Source: Brucella pseudogrignonensis (GTDB lineage Bacteria > Pseudomonadota > Alphaproteobacteria > Rhizobiales > Rhizobiaceae). Taken from it: a stretch of DNA of 64,000 bases. The stretch covers positions 313,501-377,500 of the forward strand of contig NZ_JAVLAT010000002.1 of NCBI RefSeq assembly GCF_032190615.1, in the 5' to 3' direction. The first letter of the stretch is position 1, and the number at the start of each line of letters is the position of its first letter. Positions 56,287-63,327 of this stretch are shown here, in pieces. A program made the position numbers and the translations under genes. A model generated the notes under the pieces. It was not told the origin of the DNA, ran no database searches, and saw nothing but the letters and a program-made list of their open reading frames with translations.

Positions 56287-58044
56287 ATGCGCAAACTGCT
56301 TCTAGCTCTCGCCTCAGCAACAATGCTGACAACTGCGGCCGGTGCTGCAACCGTCTATCCGATTGACCGGGCGACAATCCTTGTCAATTCGCCATTCGAT
56401 TTCAAGGTTGAGTTCGATAAGGTCGTTAAGCCAGAGGACGTGAAAGTTACCGTCAATGGACAGGACTATGAAGCTGTATTTGGCAGCAAAGCCGAGTTTA
56501 CCGCTGAAGAAAAGGGCGCAGAAGACAAGGTTCTGGGCTCTGCTCTTATTCTGCGCGGACTGAAAATCGGCAAGGCTGGCGATTACAAGGTTGAAGTTTC
56601 AGCTGGCGACGAAACCAAGTCTGTCAATTGGGATGTCTATGCGACCGGCAATGAAGCCAAAGCCAAGAACATCATCTTCCTGATCGCTGACGGTCTTTCG
56701 GTCGCGCACCGCACCGGCGCGCGCATCATGTCGAAGGGCATGACCGAGGGTAAGGCCAATGGCCGTCTCAACATGGATGACATTCCACCTGTGGCTTTCA
56801 TCGGCACGTCGTCGACCCATTCGATTGCGACTGACAGTGCCAACACCATGTCGGCTTACATGACGGGCCATAAGTCACGCGTGAATGCACTTGGCGTTTA
56901 TGCCGACCGTACACCTGACAGCCAGGACGACCCGAAGGTTGAAACCATTGCAGAAGCAATGCGTCGTGAAACCAAGAAGTCCATCGGCATTGTTTCGACA
57001 TCCGAACTTCAGGATGCGACACCGGCAGCACTGGTCGCACATACGCGCAAGCGTTCCGACAAGGCTGATATTGTCGGCATGATGTATGACGTGAAGCCTG
57101 ACGTTATTCTTGGCGGCGGTTCTGCTTACTTTCTCGCCAAGGACGTTCCGGGTTCCAAGCGCAAGGACGACAAGGATTATATCCAGTTGTTCAAGGATGC
57201 CGGATATGCGCTGGTCACAAGCAAAGATGAGCTTGCAGCATCGGGTGAGTCCAATCAGGACAAGCTGCTCGGTCTTTTCCATACCGGCAACCTCGACGTG
57301 ACGCTTGATCGTGAGTTCCTCAAGAAAGGCACGGTTGACAAGTTCCCAAACCAGCCGGGTCTGGTGGAAATGACCAAGACTGCTCTCGAAAGGCTGTCCA
57401 AGAATCCGGAAGGCTTCTTCCTGATGGTTGAAGGCGCATCGGTTGATAAGATGAGCCATCCGCTTGATTGGGATCGCGCACTGGTCGAAACCATCGAGTT
57501 CGACAAGGCTGTTGGCGTTGCCCGCGAATTTGCCGAAAAGAACCCGGACACGATGATTATCGTCACCGGCGATCATACCCATGGCGTTGCCATCATTGGT
57601 ACAGTCGATGATGAAAAGCCGGGCGATGAAATGCGCGAAAAGGTTGGCACTTACGATGCCGCCGGATTCCCGAATTACGAAGACACCAATGGCGACGGTT
57701 ATCCGGATCGCATCGATGTTTCGCGTCGTCTGTTCCTCGCCGCCAATAACGGCCCGGATCATTACGAAACCTTCCGCCCAAAGATGGATGGCGCCTTCGT
57801 GCCAGCCGTTAAGAACGAGAAGGGCGAATATGTAGCCAATGAGGCTTACAAGGATGTTCCGGGCGCAGTCTTCGTTCAGGGCAACATCCCTAAGGAAGAT
57901 GACACCGGCGTTCACGCGGTCGATGACGTTGTTCTTCAGGCAACGGGTCCAGGTTCCGAGGGTCTGCGCGGCTATATGGAACAGAGCGATGTTTACCGTG
58001 TGCTTGCTGACACCTTCGCGCTCGGCAAGGCCAAGTCTGAGTAA
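56287..58044 (+). CDS. Secreted alkaline phosphatase
   Basis: A 585-residue alkaline phosphatase with signal peptide (LLLALASATMLTTAAGA). After an N-terminal beta domain of about 110 residues (VNSPFDFKVEFDKVVKPEDV), the catalytic domain begins KAKNIIFLIADGLSVAHRTG (metal Asp); the phosphoserine is in HSIATDSANTMSAYMTGHKS; metal ligands follow in LMVEGASVDKMSHPLDWDRA and IIVTGDHTHGVAI. The extra N-terminal domain distinguishes it from E. coli PhoA. ATG 56287 is chosen from the signal peptide. It frees phosphate from organic esters outside the membrane. Confidence 0.92.
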   Translation: MRKLLLALASATMLTTAAGAATVYPIDRATILVNSPFDFKVEFDKVVKPEDVKVTVNGQDYEAVFGSKAEFTAEEKGAEDKVLGSALILRGLKIGKAGDYKVEVSAGDETKSVNWDVYATGNEAKAKNIIFLIADGLSVAHRTGARIMSKGMTEGKANGRLNMDDIPPVAFIGTSSTHSIATDSANTMSAYMTGHKSRVNALGVYADRTPDSQDDPKVETIAEAMRRETKKSIGIVSTSELQDATPAALVAHTRKRSDKADIVGMMYDVKPDVILGGGSAYFLAKDVPGSKRKDDKDYIQLFKDAGYALVTSKDELAASGESNQDKLLGLFHTGNLDVTLDREFLKKGTVDKFPNQPGLVEMTKTALERLSKNPEGFFLMVEGASVDKMSHPLDWDRALVETIEFDKAVGVAREFAEKNPDTMIIVTGDHTHGVAIIGTVDDEKPGDEMREKVGTYDAAGFPNYEDTNGDGYPDRIDVSRRLFLAANNGPDHYETFRPKMDGAFVPAVKNEKGEYVANEAYKDVPGAVFVQGNIPKEDDTGVHAVDDVVLQATGPGSEGLRGYMEQSDVYRVLADTFALGKAKSE

Positions 58045-58059
58045 TCTTCGTTTGATCAA

Positions 58060-58084
58060 GGACAGGCGGGTTTTCCGCCTGTCC
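58060..58084 (+). terminator. Terminator-like hairpin after alkaline phosphatase
   Basis: GGACAGGCGG / CCGCCTGTCC, 10-bp GC-rich perfect stem with a GTTTT loop, 16 bases after the stop and just before the ribosome-binding site of the next gene. The following tract (ACTTCTCTTC) is only moderately T-rich, so some read-through is possible. Confidence 0.65.
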
Positions 58085-58105
58085 ACTTCTCTTCAGGAGG
58101 GCAAG

Positions 58106-58567
58106 ATGCGCACAGGACCGCATTTCAATCGCAGGCAACTCATGCTTGGTGCATTGGCAACTGCGCCTTTGATGTGCATTGCAAACAGGGCACAAGCCGC
58201 AGAGCAACTTGGCTTTGACAATCTGTATAAAAGTTTTGGCGTGCTGGGTCTGGAGTTTTCCGATCAGGTCAAAAATGCTTCCGGCCGGCAAGTGGCGATC
58301 CGCGGGTTCATGGCACCGCCACTCAAGGCTGAAGCCAACTTCTTCGTTTTGACCGAAATTCCGATGTCAATCTGCCCATTCTGCTCGTCGGATTCCGACT
58401 GGCCCGATAATATCATGGTTGTTTATCTGGCGTCCAAACAGACATTCGTGCAGTTCAATGCGCCAATTCTGACGCGCGGCACGCTGGAATATGGTTCATG
58501 GACAGACCCTGAAACGGGCTTTGTCAGTCAGCTTCGTCTGCGTGATGCTTCTTTCAAAACGGTCTGA
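58106..58567 (+). CDS. Small Tat-type exported protein (DUF3299-like)
   Basis: A 153-residue protein with a twin-arginine-like signal (NRRQLMLGALATAPLM). The mature part has QVAIRGFMAPPLKAEANFFV, and a Cys pair in IPMSICPFCSSDSDWP (Cys90, Cys93), which could bind metal or form a disulphide. It resembles small DUF3299-type proteins encoded next to FtsX-type exporters. GGAGGG lies 6 bases before ATG 58106. Its TGA overlaps the next start, so it is one operon with the ABC pair. Confidence 0.75.
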   Translation: MRTGPHFNRRQLMLGALATAPLMCIANRAQAAEQLGFDNLYKSFGVLGLEFSDQVKNASGRQVAIRGFMAPPLKAEANFFVLTEIPMSICPFCSSDSDWPDNIMVVYLASKQTFVQFNAPILTRGTLEYGSWTDPETGFVSQLRLRDASFKTV

Positions 58568-59277
58568 TGATGATGCTTGCCAAGCCATCGGGCCTGTCGC
58601 TCGATATTGCCGATCTGGAAGTGCGCTTTCCGAGGCTGGCTCTCCCTGTGCTTTCCATTGAAAAATTTAATCTGGCTGCTGGTGGTCATCTGGCAATTAC
58701 CGGTGCCTCCGGTTCGGGGAAAAGCACGCTGGTCAACGCCATAACGGGTCTCGAACCCGTGAAAGCCGGCAAAGTCGTATGGGGCGAAACGGCAATCAGC
58801 AGCCTGTCTGCTTTCAGGCGCGATGCGTTTCGTGCGCGCAACATTGGTCTGGTGATGCAGGATTTTCACTTGTTTCCGGGTCTTTCCGCACTGTCCAATG
58901 TGCTGTTGCCGCTCAAATTGAGTTTTGGGGTGAAGGCTGATGATCGCGCACGCGCGCTTCAATTGCTTCAAACAGTCGGAATAACCCGTCCCGATCAACA
59001 TATCGAAACGCTGTCGCGCGGCGAGATGCAACGCGTGGCTATCGCGCGGGCGCTTCTTTCTAAGCCCGGCGTGATCGTGGCCGATGAGCCGACTGCAAGC
59101 CTTGATCAGAAAACCGGTGCCGATGTTGCCGAGCTTCTGGTGCGGCTTGCGACCGAAGAAAAGGCAACACTGGTTGTTGTCACGCATGATCCGCAGCTGA
59201 TGCAATATTTGCAGCGCCGCATTCGCCTTGAAGGCGGAAGGATTGCAAGCGACAGCGCGGAGATGGAATTGTCATGA
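58567..59277 (+). CDS. ABC transporter ATPase (LolD/MacB type)
   Basis: A 236-residue ATPase: Walker A ITGASGSGKSTLVNAITGLE, Q-loop LVMQDFHLFPGLSALSNVLL, signature LSRGEMQRVAIARALLS (SRGE instead of SGGE), Walker B VIVADEPTASLDQ, switch VVTHDPQL. Three ATGs in a row open the gene; the first overlaps the preceding stop. It pairs with the FtsX-like permease and belongs to the mechanotransmission-type ABC group, not importers. Confidence 0.9.
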   Translation: MMMLAKPSGLSLDIADLEVRFPRLALPVLSIEKFNLAAGGHLAITGASGSGKSTLVNAITGLEPVKAGKVVWGETAISSLSAFRRDAFRARNIGLVMQDFHLFPGLSALSNVLLPLKLSFGVKADDRARALQLLQTVGITRPDQHIETLSRGEMQRVAIARALLSKPGVIVADEPTASLDQKTGADVAELLVRLATEEKATLVVVTHDPQLMQYLQRRIRLEGGRIASDSAEMELS

Positions 59278-60551
59278 TCGCATTCATTCTTGCCGATCTG
59301 CGCCGCTTCTGGGGTGGTGCCGTTGCCATCATCGTTCTGCTGGCTTTGTCGGTTGCATTAAGTTCGGTCGTAACCTTGCAGGAACGGGCAGTGAGGCTTG
59401 GCACGGCGCGGGCATCCGACAAGTTTGACCTTGTGATCGGTGCGGCGGGAAGTGACACGCAGCTCACACTTTCTTCGGTGTTTTTGCAGCAGTCGCCTCT
59501 GCCACTTATGTCGGGTGCGATGCTGGGCAAACTTGCCAATGACAAGCGCGTGGCCTTCGCAGCACCCATAGGCTTTGGCGACAGCGCGATCGGCTTTCCC
59601 ATTGTCGGCACGACAACCGGGCTTATTTCCGCCCTGTCACCACAGCTCGCCGAAGGCACGATGTTCACGCGTCTGGGTGAGGCAATTATTGGTTCGGCAG
59701 TCGATCTAGCAGTCGGGGCTAAAGTCAATCCAATGCATGGTACGGTTGAAACCGGCGGACATGCCCATACCGAGGTCAGCTATCATGTAGCTGGCAAAAT
59801 GGCCCCGACCGGCACTGCATGGGATCGGTCCATTCTGGTTCCCATTCGCACGGTCTGGCAGCTGCATGGCATGGAAGCTCATGAAGAGCACGAGCATGAT
59901 GACCATGCTGAAAAGCCGGGTAACGGATTTGGTGTGCTTATCAATGAAAAACCACATGACCATGATCACGAAATCGACGTCAATGCGCCGCTTGACGAGA
60001 CTTTCGATGCCGATAGCCCCGGTGTTCCGGCTATTCTTGTAAAACCAAAGACCATTGCGGATGCCTATCGGTTGCGGCAGGAATATCGTTCTGATCGCAC
60101 ATTGGCGATCTTCCCGGCAGAGGTTCTCACAAGGCTCTATTCAACATTGGGAGATGCCCGCAGCCTGCTGCTTGGTATCGCCATCGGTACGCAGGTGATT
60201 GTGGTTTTCGCCTTGTTGTTGGTTGCGGTCATGCATATCGGCGCGCGAAAACGTCAGATCGGTGCGCTGCGGGCGCTTGGTGCGCCGGTTCGCTCCATCA
60301 TGGCGATTGTCTGGGGCGAGTTATTTTTCCTGCTGCTGCTTGGAATCTTTCTTGGGCTGGCAATCGGCTATGCGGCAGCGCGGGCCATCACATCATGGCT
60401 CACCGCAACAACAGCAGTTAGGATGCCGGTGGAATTTGCGATGAGCGATGTCTGGCTTGCTATTGGCTTTATTGCTGTTGCAGCACTGGTTTCACTGATT
60501 CCGGCGTTAATGACGCTTCGCATGAGCCCGGCAGAAGCTTTGCGGGCTTAA
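59274..60551 (+). CDS. FtsX-like ABC permease with His-rich periplasmic loop
   Basis: A 425-residue MacB/FtsX-type permease: one N-terminal helix (residues 10-35), a large periplasmic domain (about 40-290), and three C-terminal helices (IAIGTQVIVVFALLLVAVMH, GELFFLLLLGIFLGLAIGYA, AIGFIAVAALVSLIPALMTL). The periplasmic domain has a histidine-rich loop near residues 200-240 (EAHEEHEHDDHAEKPG, EKPHDHDHEID) and an earlier GGHAHTEVSYHV. Such loops bind Zn2+ or Ni2+. With the ATPase and the Tat-exported protein it may sense or handle metal in the envelope (inference). Confidence 0.88.
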   Translation: MIAFILADLRRFWGGAVAIIVLLALSVALSSVVTLQERAVRLGTARASDKFDLVIGAAGSDTQLTLSSVFLQQSPLPLMSGAMLGKLANDKRVAFAAPIGFGDSAIGFPIVGTTTGLISALSPQLAEGTMFTRLGEAIIGSAVDLAVGAKVNPMHGTVETGGHAHTEVSYHVAGKMAPTGTAWDRSILVPIRTVWQLHGMEAHEEHEHDDHAEKPGNGFGVLINEKPHDHDHEIDVNAPLDETFDADSPGVPAILVKPKTIADAYRLRQEYRSDRTLAIFPAEVLTRLYSTLGDARSLLLGIAIGTQVIVVFALLLVAVMHIGARKRQIGALRALGAPVRSIMAIVWGELFFLLLLGIFLGLAIGYAAARAITSWLTATTAVRMPVEFAMSDVWLAIGFIAVAALVSLIPALMTLRMSPAEALRA

Positions 60552-60612
60552 CTTTGTAGAACAAATGATATCGATATGGTGTAAAAGGGCTCAAAAAGGC
60601 CATTACCATTTA

Positions 60613-60640
60613 CGGCGTCCAAGTTTTAAATTGGACGCCG
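60613..60640. repeat. 10-bp perfect inverted repeat
   Basis: CGGCGTCCAA / TTGGACGCCG around an 8-base loop (GTTTTAAA), 61 bases after the permease stop and just before the transposase remnant. No T-run follows on the plus strand. It could be a terminator for the exporter operon or a mark of insertion-sequence decay. Confidence 0.55.
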
Positions 60641-60652
60641 ACTCTTGAAGTC

Positions 60653-61003
60653 AGGTTCGATCGGATATTTTCCATCCGCACGGGCTATGCAGATCTGGAT
60701 AAGCTTCTGGTGCATTTACTGCGCCGTAAGCACGAATTGCTCAAAGTTCTTGAACGCCCGGAAATCCCGTTGCACACCAATGCGTCCGAGATTGATCTGC
60801 GCAGTTGCGTCACAAAGCGCAAAATCTCCGGTGGCACTATGAGTCGGGACGGCCGTGCCGCCCGCGACACAATGCTCGGCCTTATGAAGACTTGCAAAAG
60901 GCTTGGCCTGTCCTTCTGGCATTATCTCGGCGATCGGCTTGGCGTGCCCGCTGAACGACCAGTGACCCAGGAACTCGCAGGCTTCATCATTGCAGAAGCC
61001 TGA
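60653..61003 (+). pseudogene. C-terminal remnant of an IS66-type transposase
   Basis: About 117 codons survive: RFDRIFSIRTGYADLDKLLV, then PEIPLHTNASEIDLRSCVTK, KISGGTMSRDGRAARDTML, MKTCKRLGLSFWHYLGDRLG. This is the C-terminal end of a DDE transposase of IS66-like type (the NxSExD block with the catalytic Glu). The DDE core upstream is absent, and the frame begins abruptly after the 60613-60640 inverted repeat, so the element is dead. Confidence 0.8.
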
Positions 61004-61009
61004 CCCTGC

Positions 61010-61099
61010 TTACTTACGGCGGTAGGGCTTTGAGAATAGGACCACCTGCCCTGCTTTTGTCGGGACTTCATCCCGACTATCAATGTCGATCTCAGTCAT
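61010..61099 (-). CDS. Possible 29-residue small protein
   Basis: A short frame starting at ATG 61099 with a strong GAGGAAGG 5 bases upstream, encoding a charged peptide (begins MTEIDIDSRDEVPTKAG, ends SKPYRRK) and ending in TAA 61010. It lies directly downstream of the leftward promoter in the 61119-61161 palindrome. I do not recognise it; it could be a real small protein or the leftover 5' end of a deleted gene. Confidence 0.4.
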   Translation of the reverse strand: MTEIDIDSRDEVPTKAGQVVLFSKPYRRK

Positions 61100-61118
61100 C
61101 CGTGCCTTCCTCAAAATG

Positions 61119-61161
61119 CAATTGCACGGATTATGATAGACTGCGATAATCCGTGCAATTG
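61119..61161. promoter_or_regulatory. 16-bp palindromic arms forming two back-to-back promoters
   Basis: CAATTGCACGGATTAT (61119-61134) and ATAATCCGTGCAATTG (61146-61161) are perfect reverse complements 11 bases apart. Within them lie two face-to-face sigma-70-type promoters: rightward TTGCAC-N17-GATAAT (61122-61127, 61145-61150) and leftward TTGCAC-N17-CATAAT (61158-61153, 61135-61130). A dimeric repressor binding the arms would control both directions. The leftward transcript meets the small frame at 61099. Confidence 0.6.
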
Positions 61162-61865
61162 CCCAGTAAGATGGCACTGCCACCAAATCCGCTCCGCTTA
61201 CCCGCCCCCCGCTTACGACAGACTGAAGAAATCAGGCCAAAGTCAAACAATTGAAAAGATATAATAAAACAAAAGTTAATCTATTTAACCGCAACTTTGG
61301 TTTAAGCACCGAAGAGATACGCCCTCTTCGTGCAGTCGCAAAGAGTGACTAATCAAGCCTTCTGCACTACTTGTATACGGTGTTTAAGCGAAAGATGTCC
61401 ATGCATACACCATATAAGGACGACATTCACGCGGAAAAGCCTGGAAATAGCGACTACCATTCAATCTCAGGCTGATCTTGTTTCGCAAAGCTCAAAAATG
61501 CGGCGGTTAAAAACTCAAACGAACATCGCATTTTACAATTCCTATGCGCAATGAACCCGCCCAATACACACCGCACCTTTTTGAAGGCTCACTTCGAATA
61601 TACGCTCCAAGCATCGCATGATGCGCTAGTCTTGAAAAGAATACAATAAACAGAAACCATCCGTCACCGCGAATTAAAAATCTATCATTCAGGATGAAAC
61701 TCACCATACCCGCGGAACAATAGATTCAGCTTCGCAGCTGATAAAGAATAGATACCCACTTGGAGCTGAATGAGCCCTCCCGATTCCCCCACAACTAATG
61801 TTGTCGCTCCCAGAAACGGCGCTTGAAAAGCGAACCGAATCTCCTATTTTTCGTCTCTAAAGATG

Positions 61866-61879
61866 TAGACTGCCGTCTA
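61866..61879. promoter_or_regulatory. TAGAC-type palindrome upstream of repA (parS/operator candidate)
   Basis: TAGACTGCCGTCTA, arms TAGAC/GTCTA, is the exact reverse complement of the core of the site at 63260-63275 just after repA. Two copies of the same palindrome flanking repA suggest RepB (ParB-like) or RepA-RepB binding. Further half-sites: TTAGAC near 61979 and TTTAGACGGCA near 62024. Confidence 0.6.
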
Positions 61880-62012
61880 TTATGATTAATTCTCTTTGAA
61901 TTCAATTAGATAGGCTTTTTTCGATTCGTTGTAAAACAAGACAAAGCCCTTAAGGCAGATACGCTAACCATTTGTTAAGTTAGACCTCTTGCAGCAAAAT
62001 AAGAATCGGACA

Positions 62013-62055
62013 TAATGACGGTATTTAGACGGCATTAGTTCCAGTGCCGTCATTA
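62013..62055. promoter_or_regulatory. Nested dyads just before repA (autoregulation operator candidate)
   Basis: Outer arms TAATGACGG (62013-62021) and CCGTCATTA (62047-62055) are perfect; inside, ACGGCA and TGCCGT form a second dyad next to a TTTAGACGGCA half-site. It ends 14 bases before the repA ATG. In repABC plasmids RepA with RepB represses its own operon from such sites (family knowledge). Confidence 0.5.
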
Positions 62056-62069
62056 GGGATGCTAATTCT

Positions 62070-63263
62070 ATGAATACCGCAAATCAGGCAGAGCAAATGT
62101 CGTTTGACGACATGATATTGACGCAAGGTCGCGAAATCTCGCGCAAGCTCAATTTGCTGCGCCATGAAAACTTTCCGCCAGATGCGCGCAAAAACTTGCG
62201 CCAGTTTTCTATGGCTGAAGCTGCGTATTTTCTAGGTGTATCTCCAAGCAACCTCAAAAAGCTTCATCTGGAAGGTAAGGGTGTCGAGCCGATCATTCTT
62301 TCTGGCGGGCGGCGCGCCTATACGATCGAACAACTTCAAGAGCTGCGTCAATGGCTCGATCAGAATGGTCGTGCCGAAGTAAAGCGTTATGTTCCACACC
62401 GTCGTGGCAATGATAAATTGCAGGTCATTGGTGTTGTGAACTTTAAGGGCGGCTCCGGCAAGACAACGACAGCAGCGCATCTGGCTCAGCATCTGGCTCT
62501 TACCGGCCATCGCGTACTCGCCATTGATCTCGATCCACAAGCTTCGCTTTCAGCGCTACATGGCATTCAGCCTGAGCTTGATGAGTTTCCTTCGCTCTAT
62601 GAAGCCGTTCGTTATGACGAGCAGCGCAAATCAATCCGGGAAGTTATTCGTAAAACCAACTTTCCGGGTCTTGATGTTATCCCTGCTATGCTCGAGCTTC
62701 AGGAATATGAATATGACACACCTCTAGCAATGCAAAACGGTGGAGAGGGTAAAACCTTCTGGAACCGTATTGCATTAGCTCTTGAAGAGGTTGATGCAGA
62801 ATACGACGTTGTGGTTATCGATTGCCCACCGCAACTCGGTTATCTGACTTTGACCGCCCTTTCGGCAGCCACATCGGTCCTCATCACCGTTCACCCTCAG
62901 ATGCTCGATCTTATGTCGATGTCACAGTTCCTGTTGATGCTGGGCGACATTCTCAAGACTGTGCGTCAGGCAGGTGGTGCGGTCCAACTTGATTGGTTCC
63001 GCTATCTCATCACGCGCTATGAACCGACTGATGTTCCGCAAGCACAAATGGTTGGCTTCATGCAGAGCATGTTAGCCTCTCACATGCTGAAGCATCACAT
63101 GCTAAAATCAACGGCGATATCCGATGCTGGCCTGACGAAGCAGTCACTCTATGAAGTTGAGCGCTCTTCCATGAACCGTGGAACCTATGATCGCGCCATG
63201 GAAGCCCTGGAAGGCGTCAATACTGAAATTCGCGGCCTTATTCATCAGGCCTGGGGTCGTTAG
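62070..63263 (+). CDS. repA: Plasmid/chromid partition protein RepA (ParA family)
   Basis: A 397-residue repABC-type RepA. The N-terminal region has a MerR-like helix-turn-helix (MAEAAYFLGVSPSNLKKLHL); the ParA ATPase domain has deviant Walker A GVVNFKGGSGKTTTAAHLAQ, VLAIDLDPQASLSALHG, and Walker B-like VVVIDCPPQLGYLTLTALSA. It segregates the replicon with RepB and represses the operon. The stop codon is part of the palindrome at 63260-63275. Confidence 0.96.
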   Translation: MNTANQAEQMSFDDMILTQGREISRKLNLLRHENFPPDARKNLRQFSMAEAAYFLGVSPSNLKKLHLEGKGVEPIILSGGRRAYTIEQLQELRQWLDQNGRAEVKRYVPHRRGNDKLQVIGVVNFKGGSGKTTTAAHLAQHLALTGHRVLAIDLDPQASLSALHGIQPELDEFPSLYEAVRYDEQRKSIREVIRKTNFPGLDVIPAMLELQEYEYDTPLAMQNGGEGKTFWNRIALALEEVDAEYDVVVIDCPPQLGYLTLTALSAATSVLITVHPQMLDLMSMSQFLLMLGDILKTVRQAGGAVQLDWFRYLITRYEPTDVPQAQMVGFMQSMLASHMLKHHMLKSTAISDAGLTKQSLYEVERSSMNRGTYDRAMEALEGVNTEIRGLIHQAWGR

Positions 63264-63275
63264 ACGGCAGTCTAA
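63260..63275. promoter_or_regulatory. 16-bp palindrome between repA and repB (parS candidate)
   Basis: TTAGACGGCAGTCTAA has perfect 6-bp arms (TTAGAC/GTCTAA) around GGCA and overlaps the repA TAG. It matches the 61866 site in reverse. repABC replicons carry short palindromic parS sites bound by RepB at variable places in or near the operon, so this is a strong candidate. Confidence 0.65.
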
Positions 63276-63327
63276 TACGAGAAATATGAAATGAAATCAG
63301 TGCTATCGCTGATTTAAGGATAAGAGA

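Larger units (their letters stand above)
61162..62069. other. Sparse 0.9-kb region upstream of repA
   Basis: No convincing gene. Short open frames (for example 61330-61554) lack a ribosome-binding site and show no family likeness. The last 200 bases are AT-rich and contain TAGAC-type motifs and dyads described separately, consistent with repA control and partition sites. No rRNA, tRNA or iteron array is visible. Confidence 0.5.

Noticed and set aside
56875..58086. 403-codon minus-strand frame opposite alkaline phosphatase
   Set aside because: A shadow frame produced by codon bias of the phosphatase gene.
61330..61554. 74-codon frame upstream of repA
   Set aside because: No ribosome-binding site and no recognisable protein pattern.
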